From contig CAJJDI010000001.1 of assembly GCA_905182835.1 (NCBI GenBank), forward strand, positions 37,781 to 101,780: 64,000 bases of DNA, written 5' to 3'. Shown here piece by piece: positions 42,828 through 52,683 of this stretch; within the stretch, counting starts at the first letter, position 1, and every line of letters starts with the position of its first letter. The DNA is from an uncultured Flavobacteriaceae bacterium. Lineage in GTDB: Bacteria > Bacteroidota > Bacteroidia > Flavobacteriales > Flavobacteriaceae. The position numbers were made by a program, and so were the translations under genes. The notes beneath the pieces are model-generated. The model did not search any database. It saw nothing but the letters and a program-made list of their open reading frames with translations, and was not told the DNA's origin.

Positions 42828-44069
42828 CTAAAGTGTTTTTTCAAGATTAAACACCTTTTTTATTAGCTCCTCACTATTGTTGCCTGTGACATTTTCATTT
42901 ATTAAATGATGAGCGAAATGATTTGTAATTTTTTGAATTATATTATCACTAATTAATTCTGCATGTTCATAATTAAAACCATCTTTTTTCTTTTTTAAAT
43001 TCTCTAATTCTAAATTTTTAAAATCAGTTAATTTACTTTTTAAAGCTCTTATTGTAGGCGCATATTTTCTAGTTTCTAGCCAATTTTCAAACTCATTTAT
43101 TACTAAATCAATTATCTCTAATGCTTTTGGAATTTCTTTTTTTCTAGATTCAAAGGTCTTGTCTGTTATTTTAGAAAGATCATCTAAGTGTATGAGCCTT
43201 ACATTATCTAATCCAGACACATCTTCAGAAACATTTTTTGGAATCGATAAATCTAATATTAATAAAGGCGCTTTGTTTTTAATAAGTTGTTTACTAACAG
43301 TGCTTTCTAGTGCGCCAGTTGCGACTACTAGAACATCTGTTTTATTAATCTCATCACTTAAATCTGAAATATCTTTTACTTTCAAATTAAACTTACCTGC
43401 TATTTTTTCTGCTTTATTTTTTGTCCTATTGATTAAGGTGATTTGACTGTTTTTTGTTTGTTTAATTAGATTTTCACACGTGTTTCGTCCAATTTTTCCT
43501 GTACCAAATAGTAATATGTTTTTATTATTTATGTTTTCAACGTTGTTACAAATGTATTGCACAGATGCAAATGAAACCGACGTTGCTCCAGTTGATAAGC
43601 TTGTTTCTGTTTTAATTTTTTTACTAGCTCTAATAACTGAAGTTATTAGTCTTTCCAAATAGGTATTTAGTAAGCCTTCTTTTTTTGAAATTGCTGCACT
43701 GTGTTTTAATTGTCCGATAATTTCAAAATCCCCTAAAATTTGACTTTCTAAACCAGACCCTACTTTAAATAGATGTTTAATTGCAGTACTTCCGCTATGT
43801 GTATACGCAAGTTTTTTGAATTCTTCTTTCGAGCCATTTGTAACATCACATAACAAGTCTATTAGAATTTCAGGATCTTTTACAAAACCTAAAACCTCTG
43901 TCCTGTTACAAGTCGAAATAGCCATTACACTCTCAATGCTATATTCTTTTGCTTTAGTTAGTAGTGATAATTTAGATTTGGGGTCTAAACTATACCTTCC
44001 TCTAACCTCTGCATTTGAATTTTTATAGCTAATTCCAATAATAAAAAAATCTAAAGCGTTGAGTTGCAT
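42828..44069 (-). CDS. hemA: Glutamyl-tRNA reductase
   Basis: IISTCNRTE-like MAISTCNRTEVLGF, GSGLESQILGDFEIIGQLK, LLFGTGKIGRNTCENL. Confidence 0.97.
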   Translation of the reverse strand: MQLNALDFFIIGISYKNSNAEVRGRYSLDPKSKLSLLTKAKEYSIESVMAISTCNRTEVLGFVKDPEILIDLLCDVTNGSKEEFKKLAYTHSGSTAIKHLFKVGSGLESQILGDFEIIGQLKHSAAISKKEGLLNTYLERLITSVIRASKKIKTETSLSTGATSVSFASVQYICNNVENINNKNILLFGTGKIGRNTCENLIKQTKNSQITLINRTKNKAEKIAGKFNLKVKDISDLSDEINKTDVLVVATGALESTVSKQLIKNKAPLLILDLSIPKNVSEDVSGLDNVRLIHLDDLSKITDKTFESRKKEIPKALEIIDLVINEFENWLETRKYAPTIRALKSKLTDFKNLELENLKKKKDGFNYEHAELISDNIIQKITNHFAHHLINENVTGNNSEELIKKVFNLEKTL

Positions 44070-44087
44070 TAATTAAATACTTTTTTG

Positions 44088-44119
44088 CAAAAATAAGTAT
44101 GCTATTATTTAAAAAACAA
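44088..44119 (-). promoter_or_regulatory. TTG-N21-TATTTTTG promoter for the hemA operon
   Basis: Plus-strand CAAAAATA 44088-44095 and CAA 44117-44119; spacing 21 nt. Confidence 0.6.
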
Positions 44120-44188
44120 CGCTAAAAGAACTTTAAGTATCGTTAATAGTTTTTTGACAAATCAATTTTTTTTATTTATAAAATAACT

Positions 44189-44196
44189 TACTTTTG
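44189..44196 (+). promoter_or_regulatory. TAnnTTTG -7 element (TACTTTTG) for the AraC-family gene
   Basis: Exact motif match 39 nt upstream of the start codon; no clear -33 TTG at canonical spacing. Confidence 0.4.
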
Positions 44197-44234
44197 TAAA
44201 AAATTACAGGTGTAGATACCTAAATTTATTTATA

Positions 44235-45158
44235 ATGATTCTAAATAAAGAAGAAAAAAATAATTCAAATCAATTTTTAAAAAGTATCGATATAGGTTCT
44301 TCTTCTGAAACCGCCATTGATAAAGAAATTTTTATTGCAATTCATCAAAATGAAACAAGCGTATTACAAAAATTTAACAAGCTAGTCAGTAAGGACTTTA
44401 TTCAGTTTCATTTTTGCTTAAAAGGCAATTGTGATCTTGTTTTTAATGAAGGTTCTTATAAGTTAAGTTTATCTCAAGGAAAATCATTATTATTATATAA
44501 TCCACAGAGGACTTTACCTATAAATTTAATAAATGAAGCAGGTTCAAATGTGATTACTCTTTTGATTTCTATTAAAAAGTTTCATTTACTTTTTTCTGAT
44601 GAAGCAAGCTATATAACATTTTTAAGTAGAGAGAATATTTTAAAGAAATATTATACGGAAGAATCTATCTCCCCTTCAATGTCTATTGTATTAACTCAAT
44701 TATTAAATTTTAATTTAAACAATTCGGTTAAGCCATTGTATTTTAAAGGAAAAACTTTTGAGCTTCTTAGCTTATATTTTAACACAAGTGACGAAGCTAA
44801 TTTAGAACAATGTCCTTTTTTAGTTAGTGAAGCAAATGTAAATAAGATCAAGCTAGCTAAAGACATAATTATTAATAGACTATCTGAACCTCCTACTCTC
44901 ATTGATTTAGCAAATGAAATTGGACTAAGTTTAAAAAAGCTTAAAGATGGTTTTAAACAAATATATGGAGACTCTGTTTATAGTTTTTTAATTGACTATA
45001 AAATGGAATTAGCTAGAAAATTATTAGAATCTGGGGATTACAATGTAAATGAAGTTGGTCTTAAAATTGGATACAGTACGTCAAGCCATTTTATTGCTGC
45101 TTTTAAGAAAAAGTATGGAACAACCCCAAAAAAATATTTCATGTCATTATCATCCTAA
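44235..45158 (+). CDS. AraC family transcriptional regulator
   Basis: C-terminal two-HTH region: LIDLANEIGLSLKKLKDGFKQIYGDSVYSFLIDYKMELARKLLESGDYNVNEVGLKIGYSTSSHFIAAFKKKYGTTPKKYF. Confidence 0.92.
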   Translation: MILNKEEKNNSNQFLKSIDIGSSSETAIDKEIFIAIHQNETSVLQKFNKLVSKDFIQFHFCLKGNCDLVFNEGSYKLSLSQGKSLLLYNPQRTLPINLINEAGSNVITLLISIKKFHLLFSDEASYITFLSRENILKKYYTEESISPSMSIVLTQLLNFNLNNSVKPLYFKGKTFELLSLYFNTSDEANLEQCPFLVSEANVNKIKLAKDIIINRLSEPPTLIDLANEIGLSLKKLKDGFKQIYGDSVYSFLIDYKMELARKLLESGDYNVNEVGLKIGYSTSSHFIAAFKKKYGTTPKKYFMSLSS

Positions 45159-45167
45159 CAAAAACCA

Positions 45168-46193
45168 ATGAAAAAAGGAGTGCTATTAGTTAACTTAGGG
45201 TCGCCAGACTCCCCTGAACCTAAAGATGTAAAAAAATATTTGGGAGAATTTTTGATGGATGAAAGAGTTATAGATGTTCCGAAATGGGCTAGGACCTTAT
45301 TAGTTAAAGGAATAATATTAAACACTAGACCTAAGGTTTCGGCAAAGGCATATAAAAAAATATGGTGGGACGAAGGCTCACCCCTAATTGTCCTGTCTGA
45401 AAGGTTACAGAAAAAACTACAATTAAAATCAACAATACCTATTAGTTTAGCGATGAGATATGGTAGCATGACAATATTAAAAGGGATACAAGAACTTGTA
45501 GACCAAGGAGTTAATAAAATATTGTTATTCCCATTATATCCACAGTTTGCAATGGCAACTACTGAAACAATAAGTGTTTTAGTTAGGGAAATTTGTTCTG
45601 AAAAATTCCCTGACTTAACTGTAGACGAAGTTTCCCCTTTTTATAATAATTCAGATTATATTGAAGTGTTGTCAAAATCCATTAGTAGAAATATTGATCT
45701 TGATAAGGTTGAGCATTTACTGTTCTCATACCACGGAATTCCTGAAAGGCATATTAGAAAAAGTGATGTTACTAAATCACACTGTAAGGTTGACGGGACT
45801 TGTTGTGACACCCCTTCAAAAGCACATGAATTTTGCTACAGCCATCAATGTAAAGAAGTAACAAAGTTAGTGGCAGCAAAATTACAATTAAAGAACTATT
45901 CAACCTCCTTTCAATCACGTCTTGGGTTTGACCCATGGCTTCAGCCGTACACGGATAGAACCATAGAAAGATTAGGAAAATCTGGCATAAAAAATATGGC
46001 GATTGCAACCCCCGCTTTTGTAAGTGATTGTTTAGAAACTTTAGAAGAAATAGCAATGGAAGGTAAAGAGATCTTTGAAGAAGTTGGGGGAAAAGAGTTT
46101 ACTACAATTCCATGTTTAAATGATGATAAAGACTGGGTACATTTAATTTCATCTTGGGTTGAAAATTGGAAAGAAAAAGACAAATGTTTTTAG
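45168..46193 (+). CDS. hemH: Ferrochelatase
   Basis: GVLLVNLGSPDSPEPKDVKKYLGEFLMDERVID, LLFSYHGIPERH, FQSRLGFDPWLQPYT, CLETLEEIAMEGKEIF. Confidence 0.98.
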   Translation: MKKGVLLVNLGSPDSPEPKDVKKYLGEFLMDERVIDVPKWARTLLVKGIILNTRPKVSAKAYKKIWWDEGSPLIVLSERLQKKLQLKSTIPISLAMRYGSMTILKGIQELVDQGVNKILLFPLYPQFAMATTETISVLVREICSEKFPDLTVDEVSPFYNNSDYIEVLSKSISRNIDLDKVEHLLFSYHGIPERHIRKSDVTKSHCKVDGTCCDTPSKAHEFCYSHQCKEVTKLVAAKLQLKNYSTSFQSRLGFDPWLQPYTDRTIERLGKSGIKNMAIATPAFVSDCLETLEEIAMEGKEIFEEVGGKEFTTIPCLNDDKDWVHLISSWVENWKEKDKCF

Positions 46194-47534
46194 ATGAATA
46201 AAAATAATTCATCTGCTCTGGGAACAGATCCAATTCCTAAAACCCTACTTAAGCAAGCGCTACCAGCATCAATTGGCATTCTTGTAATGTCGTTAAATAT
46301 ATTGGTAGACACAATTTTTGTTGGACAATGGATAGGTTCAATTGCTATAGCAGCTATAAATGTAGTTCTACCAGTTTCTTTTTTTATTGCAGCTTTAGGT
46401 ATGGCCATAGGGATAGGTGGGTCATCTATTATTTCTAGGGCCTTAGGCACGAATAACCTTAAAAAGGCGAGACATACTTTTGCCAATCAGATTACACTTA
46501 CAATTTTGATCACAATTAGTTTTGTGTTTTTTGGCCTTTACTTTATGGAGTCTATTGTCCCAATGTTTGGAGGTAAAGGAGCGATATACGAGCCATCAAA
46601 AATATACTACACCATAGTGCTTTATGGGGTTCCATTTTTAGCCTTATCTATGATGGGGAACACTGTAATTAGAGCAGAAGGAAAACCTAAATATGCAATG
46701 TATGCAATGATGATTCCTTCAGTTGGAAACATAGTTTTAGATATTATTTTTATTAAATACTTAAACATGGGAATGGGTGGAGCGGCTTGGGCTACTACAG
46801 GTTCTTATGTTTTATGTTTTGTCTTTGTTTTTTGGTTTTTTTCTTCTAAAAAATCAGAGCTTAAAATTAATTTCTCTGATTTAATTTTAAGTAATTCTAT
46901 TGTTAAAGAAATAAGTTCATTGGGGTCAATAACTCTAGCAAGGCAAGCTACTGTGAGTGTTACGTATTTGCTGATGAATAATATTCTTTACAACTATGGA
47001 GGTGAAGTATCTGTAACTGCTTATGCTATTGTTGGAAGACTAATGATGTTTGCTCTATTTCCTGTTTATGGAATAACGCAAGGCTTTTTGCCTATTGCAG
47101 GATATAATTTTGGAGCTAATAATTATGAAAGAGTTAAAGATGTAATTTACATAGCTATTAAATACGCATCTTTTTTTGCAACGATTGTGTTTTTAATTCT
47201 AATGATTTTTCCAGAAAATATTACTAAAATTTTCACAACAGACGTTAATGTTATTAGAGAAACACCACCGGCAATGAGGTGGGTTTTTTTAGCAACACCT
47301 ATAATTGCTATTCAGTTAATAGGTGCGGCGTATTTTCAAGCAATAGGAAAGGCAAAAATAGGACTACTTTTAGCATTGCTTAGACAAGGAATTTTATTCG
47401 TTCCTTTAATACTAATTTTACCTTTGTTTTTTGGTGAAATTGGTGTTTGGATATCATTCCCAATTTCAGACTTATTGGCAACTGCAATTACAGCTTTAAT
47501 TTTATTAAGAGAAATTAAAAAAAGACTAGTATAA
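46194..47534 (+). CDS. MATE family efflux transporter
   Basis: ALPASIGILVMSLNILVDTIFVGQWIG; internal repeat VYGITQGFLPIAGYNFGANNYERVK. Confidence 0.93.
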   Translation: MNKNNSSALGTDPIPKTLLKQALPASIGILVMSLNILVDTIFVGQWIGSIAIAAINVVLPVSFFIAALGMAIGIGGSSIISRALGTNNLKKARHTFANQITLTILITISFVFFGLYFMESIVPMFGGKGAIYEPSKIYYTIVLYGVPFLALSMMGNTVIRAEGKPKYAMYAMMIPSVGNIVLDIIFIKYLNMGMGGAAWATTGSYVLCFVFVFWFFSSKKSELKINFSDLILSNSIVKEISSLGSITLARQATVSVTYLLMNNILYNYGGEVSVTAYAIVGRLMMFALFPVYGITQGFLPIAGYNFGANNYERVKDVIYIAIKYASFFATIVFLILMIFPENITKIFTTDVNVIRETPPAMRWVFLATPIIAIQLIGAAYFQAIGKAKIGLLLALLRQGILFVPLILILPLFFGEIGVWISFPISDLLATAITALILLREIKKRLV

Positions 47535-47575
47535 TAAATAATCCTTATTTTTAGTAGTAATAAAAGAATCGCCTC

Positions 47576-50500
47576 ATGAAAAAAATAACGTTAATACTAG
47601 TAATAATTGCTTGTTCATTTTCTGATCAAACATTTTCTCAAAACATTGATACTGATCAATATTCTGCATTAGAATATAGATTACTGGGCCCTTTTAGAGG
47701 AGGCAGAAGCGCTGCAGTTACAGGAGTTCCAAATAAACCAAATTTATATTATTTCGGTTCAGCTGGCGGAGGTGTTTGGAAAACTGAAAATGGAGGAGAG
47801 CAGTGGAAAAATATTTCAGACGGTTATTTTGGCGGCAGTATAGGTTCGGTAACAGTGTCTAAAAGTGATCCGAATGTCATTTATGTTGGCGGAGGAGAAA
47901 AAACTGTCAGAGGAAATGTATCGTCTGGTTATGGAGTATGGAAGAGTATTGACGCAGGAAAAACATGGTCTTTTTCAGGCTTAAAAAACTCTAGACATAT
48001 TCCTAGAATTTCAGTAGACCCAAAGGATCACAACATTGTATATGCCGGAGTTTTAGGAGATATTTATAAGGCAAATGAAGATAGGGGATTGTACAAGAGT
48101 ATAAACGGAGGAGATAGCTGGGAGAAAATATTGTTTTCAAACGAAAATTCAGGTATAGTAGATCTAATTATTGACCCTACTAATTCAAGAGTTATTTACG
48201 CTTCAACTTGGAACGTTAGAAGAACACCATATAGTTTAAGTTCTGGGGGAGATGGCTCTGCACTTTGGAAAAGTGTAGATAGCGGTAAAACCTGGAAAGA
48301 AATATCTTTAAATGCAGGCTTCCCTACTTCAACTTTGGGAATCATTGGAGTTACGGTATCCCCTGTAAATAACAATAAAGTATGGGCTATTATCGAAAAT
48401 AAAGATAAAGGTGGATTATATCTTAGTAATGACGGAGGAGAGACTTGGAGCATAGTGAATGCTGAAAGAAAATTAAGACAACGAGCTTGGTATTACACTA
48501 GAGTTTATGCAGACTCGCAAGATGAAAATCTGGTTTATGTTTTAAATGTTAGATATCATAAAAGTACAGATGGAGGAAAAAACTTTAAAACTTACAATGC
48601 TCCACATGGGGACCATCACGACTTATGGATCTCACCTGAAAATCCAAAAAGAATGATAATTGGAGATGATGGCGGAGCACAAGTATCTTACGATGGAGGT
48701 GAAAATTGGAGTACATATATGAATCAACCAACATCACAATTTTATAGAGTTACAACAGATAACCATTTTCCATTTAGAATATATGCGGCCCAACAAGATA
48801 ATTCAACGATACGAATAAACCATAGATCTAGTGGGCGCTCAATAAGTGAATCTGATTGGGAATCAACGGCAGGTGGTGAATCTGCTCATATTGCTGTAGA
48901 CCCTTCAAATAACGAAATCGTTTATGGAGGTAGTTACGATGGGTTTTTATCAAGAGTTAACCATGACACGAAATCACTAAGATCAATTAGTGTGTGGCCA
49001 GATAACCCTATGGGTCATGGAGCTGAAGGAATGAAATATAGATTTCAATGGAATTTTCCAATAATTTTCTCAAAGCATAACCCAAAGAAATTATATACCT
49101 TTTCAAACCAGGTACATGTAACTGAAAATGAAGGACAATCATGGGACATAATTAGCCCTGATTTAACAAGAAATGACCCTAAAAAATTAAAATCATCTGG
49201 AGGGCCTATAACTCAGGACAACACTTCGGTAGAATATTATTGTACAATATTTGCTGCTCAGGAATCTTCTTTAAAAGAAGGGTTGATTTGGGTAGGTAGT
49301 GATGACGGTTTAATTCATGTTACAAAAAATGGGGGAGAAACATGGGACAATGTAACTCCGAAAAACATGCCAGATTGGACTATGATAAATAGTATAGAAC
49401 CTAGCACTTTTGATCCAGGAACTTGTTATGTAGCAGGAACAAGATATAAATCTGGAGATTTTAATCCTTATTTATATAAAACTACTGATTATGGAAAATC
49501 TTGGTCAAAAATAACTAAAGGTATTGATGAAGAACATTTTACTAGAGTTTTAAGAGAAGATCCAGCGAATAAAAATATTTTATATGCAGGTACAGAAACA
49601 GGGATGTATATATCTTTTAATAGAGGTGAAAATTGGACACCATTTCAGTTAAATTTGCCGATTGTTCCAATAACCGACCTGACTATAAAAAATAATAGTC
49701 TAATTGTCGCAACACAAGGAAGAAGTTTATGGATGATTGACGATTTAACAGTATTGCACCAAGCATATATAAATAACTTGGATAAAGAAAGGTTGCCATA
49801 TAATAACCTTCATGAAAACATTCTGTATAAGCCAAAGAATGTATATAGAACAGCTGGAAGTAAAACTAGTAGAAATAATTTGACTGAGGGTGAAAATTTA
49901 GACAATGGAGTTATCACATATTTTAATATTACAAACTATAAGGATAAAGATGAGGTTACTTTAACGTATTTAAACAATAAAAGAGATACAATAGTTTCCT
50001 TTGGAAATAATTTAAAAGGAAAAAAGAATTTAAAAGTTGAAAAAGGAGCGAATAAATTTTCTTGGAATATGTATTATGATGGGGCAAGTGACTTTAAGGG
50101 CATGGTCCTTTGGTGGGCTAGTTTAAGTGGACCAAAGGCTGTCCCTGGCAGTTATTATGTTGATTTAAATTTCAATGGAAAGGTGATTTCGAAATCGTTT
50201 AATATTCTGATTGACCCAAGGTCGGAGAGCTCAACGTTAAAGATGGAAGAACAATTTAAATTTATTAGCTCTATTAATGAAACAGTAGACAAGGCTCATA
50301 AATCTATTAAAAAAATTAGAAATATTAAAAATCAGCTATCAATGTTTATTAAAGATTATTCTGAAAATGACGTTAAAGAGTTAATTGATAAAGCATCTGT
50401 TTTGGAAGGCAAGCTCTCATCTATAGAAAAAGAATTATATCAAACTCAAAACAGAAGCGGCCAAGACCCTTTAAACTTCCCTATTAGACTTACAAATAAG

Positions 50501-50695
50501 CTAGCTCATTTAAACTCTTTAGTAAGTATGGGTGATTTTCCTCCAACCTTACAAGACATTAAAGTGAAAGACTTTCTTACAGAAGAAATAAATAAGAGTC
50601 TTGAAAGATTTGATAAATTAATAGAGGATGAAATTATTGGATTTAATAATCTTTTTAATTCTAATAATTTAAACCACATCATAACTACTAATTAA
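47576..50695 (+). CDS. VPS10/sortilin-like, BNR/YVTN-repeat 'glycosyl hydrolase' type secreted protein
   Basis: Signal peptide; repeated Asp-box-like motifs (NGGEQWKNIS, DAGKTWSFSG, NGGDSWEKI, DSGKTWKEI, DGGENWSTY). Confidence 0.85.
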   Translation: MKKITLILVIIACSFSDQTFSQNIDTDQYSALEYRLLGPFRGGRSAAVTGVPNKPNLYYFGSAGGGVWKTENGGEQWKNISDGYFGGSIGSVTVSKSDPNVIYVGGGEKTVRGNVSSGYGVWKSIDAGKTWSFSGLKNSRHIPRISVDPKDHNIVYAGVLGDIYKANEDRGLYKSINGGDSWEKILFSNENSGIVDLIIDPTNSRVIYASTWNVRRTPYSLSSGGDGSALWKSVDSGKTWKEISLNAGFPTSTLGIIGVTVSPVNNNKVWAIIENKDKGGLYLSNDGGETWSIVNAERKLRQRAWYYTRVYADSQDENLVYVLNVRYHKSTDGGKNFKTYNAPHGDHHDLWISPENPKRMIIGDDGGAQVSYDGGENWSTYMNQPTSQFYRVTTDNHFPFRIYAAQQDNSTIRINHRSSGRSISESDWESTAGGESAHIAVDPSNNEIVYGGSYDGFLSRVNHDTKSLRSISVWPDNPMGHGAEGMKYRFQWNFPIIFSKHNPKKLYTFSNQVHVTENEGQSWDIISPDLTRNDPKKLKSSGGPITQDNTSVEYYCTIFAAQESSLKEGLIWVGSDDGLIHVTKNGGETWDNVTPKNMPDWTMINSIEPSTFDPGTCYVAGTRYKSGDFNPYLYKTTDYGKSWSKITKGIDEEHFTRVLREDPANKNILYAGTETGMYISFNRGENWTPFQLNLPIVPITDLTIKNNSLIVATQGRSLWMIDDLTVLHQAYINNLDKERLPYNNLHENILYKPKNVYRTAGSKTSRNNLTEGENLDNGVITYFNITNYKDKDEVTLTYLNNKRDTIVSFGNNLKGKKNLKVEKGANKFSWNMYYDGASDFKGMVLWWASLSGPKAVPGSYYVDLNFNGKVISKSFNILIDPRSESSTLKMEEQFKFISSINETVDKAHKSIKKIRNIKNQLSMFIKDYSENDVKELIDKASVLEGKLSSIEKELYQTQNRSGQDPLNFPIRLTNKLAHLNSLVSMGDFPPTLQDIKVKDFLTEEINKSLERFDKLIEDEIIGFNNLFNSNNLNHIITTN

Positions 50696-50697
50696 TT

Positions 50698-51234
50698 ATG
50701 GAATACTATCAGTATTTAAAATCACTACACTTAATATTTGTTATAACATGGTTTGCAGGGTTATTCTACATACCTAGATTATTTATTTATCATATTGAAG
50801 CAAACTCCAAACCTAAAGATCAAAAAGACATATTAATTGAGCAATTTAAAATTATGTCAAAAAGACTTTGGCTTATCATTACATGGCCATCTGCTATTTT
50901 AGCAATTGGTTTTGCAATAGCTCTATTTGTATTAAACCCAGGTCTTATCAACCTTGATTGGATGAAGGTTAAATTAATTTTTGTTTTCTTGTTAATACTA
51001 TATCATATAAAAACTCATTTAATATATAAAGAACTTCAAAATGATAAAATAAACTATTCTTCTAATTTTATGCGTTACTGGAATGAAGGGGCAACGATAA
51101 TATTATTTTCAGTAGTTTTTTTAATCACTTTAAAAAGCGCTACAAGTTGGATTTTTGGAGTTTTAGGTATAATATCTCTATCATTTTTTTTGGCCTTAGG
51201 AATTAAACTTTACAAAAAGGCAAGAAATGAATAA
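50698..51234 (+). CDS. hemJ: CopD-family / HemJ-like protoporphyrinogen oxidase
   Basis: LKSLHLIFVITWFAGLFYIPRLFIYHIEA and WMKVKLIFVFLLILYHIKTH, matching HemJ-type His and Lys regions; same region as heme genes. Confidence 0.72.
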   Translation: MEYYQYLKSLHLIFVITWFAGLFYIPRLFIYHIEANSKPKDQKDILIEQFKIMSKRLWLIITWPSAILAIGFAIALFVLNPGLINLDWMKVKLIFVFLLILYHIKTHLIYKELQNDKINYSSNFMRYWNEGATIILFSVVFLITLKSATSWIFGVLGIISLSFFLALGIKLYKKARNE

Positions 51235-52681
51235 CTCGAAATTAAAAGGAATTTCACTAAGGTTTAGAATATTTATTTTTATGATTTTGATGGTTGTTAT
51301 TTCATCAATATTCGTAGCAATAGTTACTTTAATTGAATATAATAATCAATCTGAATATTATCATAATGAAAGATTAGAGAGAAAAGAAAATCAATTAATA
51401 TTAAGCCTTAATTACGTAATTCAAAATTCAATTTTTACTAATGATAATATTATTAAAAACATCAGTGATAGTAAGATTGATGAAATTTCTAATATCCAAA
51501 ACATAGAGTTTAAGCTTTATGGCTTAAATGGGGATTTAATAAAAAACTCTGATTTAGACTCTAATGTAGATTTGTTAGAATTAAAAATACCCAATACTAT
51601 AATTGATAAATTTAAAAGTGAGAATATAAATAGATATGTGGAAAATAATATAGATAACAAGAACTATAAAGTAGCATATGATATACTGAAAGATCAAAAT
51701 AAAAGACCAATTGGGATCTTGTATATTCCTTATTACGAATTTGATGTCTTCAATTATGACAAATTAAACTCAATACTGTATGGTCTTGGACTTGTTTTAT
51801 TTAATATAATTATTATTTCTACACTGTTTGCTTATTTATTATCACGATACATAACAAAACCACTTTTTCAAATAAGCAACAGACTGAAGTCGACTAAACT
51901 ATCACAAGATGATAATAAAATTACTCTTAAAAATCCTCCAAGAGAATTAGCTGAATTGGTTAATTCATATAACCTTATGATTGATGAGTTGGAAGTGAAT
52001 GCTGTGAAATTAGCAAAAAGCGAAAGGGAAAGTGCCTGGAGAGAAATGGCAAAACAGGTTGCTCATGAGATTAAAAATCCACTTACTCCAATGAGACTCA
52101 CTATTCAGTCTTTTCAAAGGAATTTTAGTGCTGATAAAGAAAACATCGACACAATAGTTAATGAGTTTTCAAACACATTGATACAACAAATTGATGTGTT
52201 GACTTCTATTGCTAGCGCATTTTCAGATTTTGCAAAAATGCCCGAACAGAAAAAAGAATTATTAAACGTAAAGGAAATTATTGAGTCTGGTCTAGATATT
52301 TTTGACAAGAATTTTATTAATTTTTCATTTGACAATAACGAAATTTTGGCAAACTTAGATAAATCCCAATTAATTAGGGTGTTAACCAATTTAGTAAAAA
52401 ATGCAATACAGTCTATTCCTGAGGGAAGAACTCCGCTTATAGATGTTTATTTATCTAGTACAAATAGCAATGTAATTATTAAAATTAGCGACAATGGTTC
52501 TGGAATTGAAGAAGAAAATAGGTTAAAAATATTTGAGCCGAGATTCACTACTAAATCTAGCGGAATGGGATTAGGGTTATCTATGATTAGTAGTATTATT
52601 AAATCCTTTAATGGAACAATTGACTTCGAAACTAAAAAAAATATAGGGACCACATTTTCATTAACTTTCCCAAAAAATTAA
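51227..52681 (+). CDS. Sensor histidine kinase (HAMP, HisKA, HATPase; NtrY-like)
   Basis: TM, HAMP-like linker, QVAHEIKNPLTPMRLTIQ H-box, NLVKNAIQSIPEG N-box, DNGSGIEEENRLKIFEPRFTTKSSGMGLGLSMI G-boxes. Confidence 0.93.
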   Translation: MNNSKLKGISLRFRIFIFMILMVVISSIFVAIVTLIEYNNQSEYYHNERLERKENQLILSLNYVIQNSIFTNDNIIKNISDSKIDEISNIQNIEFKLYGLNGDLIKNSDLDSNVDLLELKIPNTIIDKFKSENINRYVENNIDNKNYKVAYDILKDQNKRPIGILYIPYYEFDVFNYDKLNSILYGLGLVLFNIIIISTLFAYLLSRYITKPLFQISNRLKSTKLSQDDNKITLKNPPRELAELVNSYNLMIDELEVNAVKLAKSERESAWREMAKQVAHEIKNPLTPMRLTIQSFQRNFSADKENIDTIVNEFSNTLIQQIDVLTSIASAFSDFAKMPEQKKELLNVKEIIESGLDIFDKNFINFSFDNNEILANLDKSQLIRVLTNLVKNAIQSIPEGRTPLIDVYLSSTNSNVIIKISDNGSGIEEENRLKIFEPRFTTKSSGMGLGLSMISSIIKSFNGTIDFETKKNIGTTFSLTFPKN

Positions 52682-52683
52682 AT

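Noticed and set aside
43159-44028. Three plus-strand ORFs antisense to hemA (43159..43446, 43480..43662, 43816..44028)
   Set aside because: Shadow frames of a confident hemA; no start context, promoter or domain.
45772-46486. Antisense ORFs opposite hemH and MATE (45772..46056, 45941..46183, 46190..46486)
   Set aside because: Antisense to well-supported genes; no independent evidence.
47576-50695. Repeated GG(E/K)xW motifs considered as a DNA-level tandem repeat
   Set aside because: They are Asp-box/BNR repeats at the protein level; nucleotide sequence is diverged and not a tandem DNA repeat.
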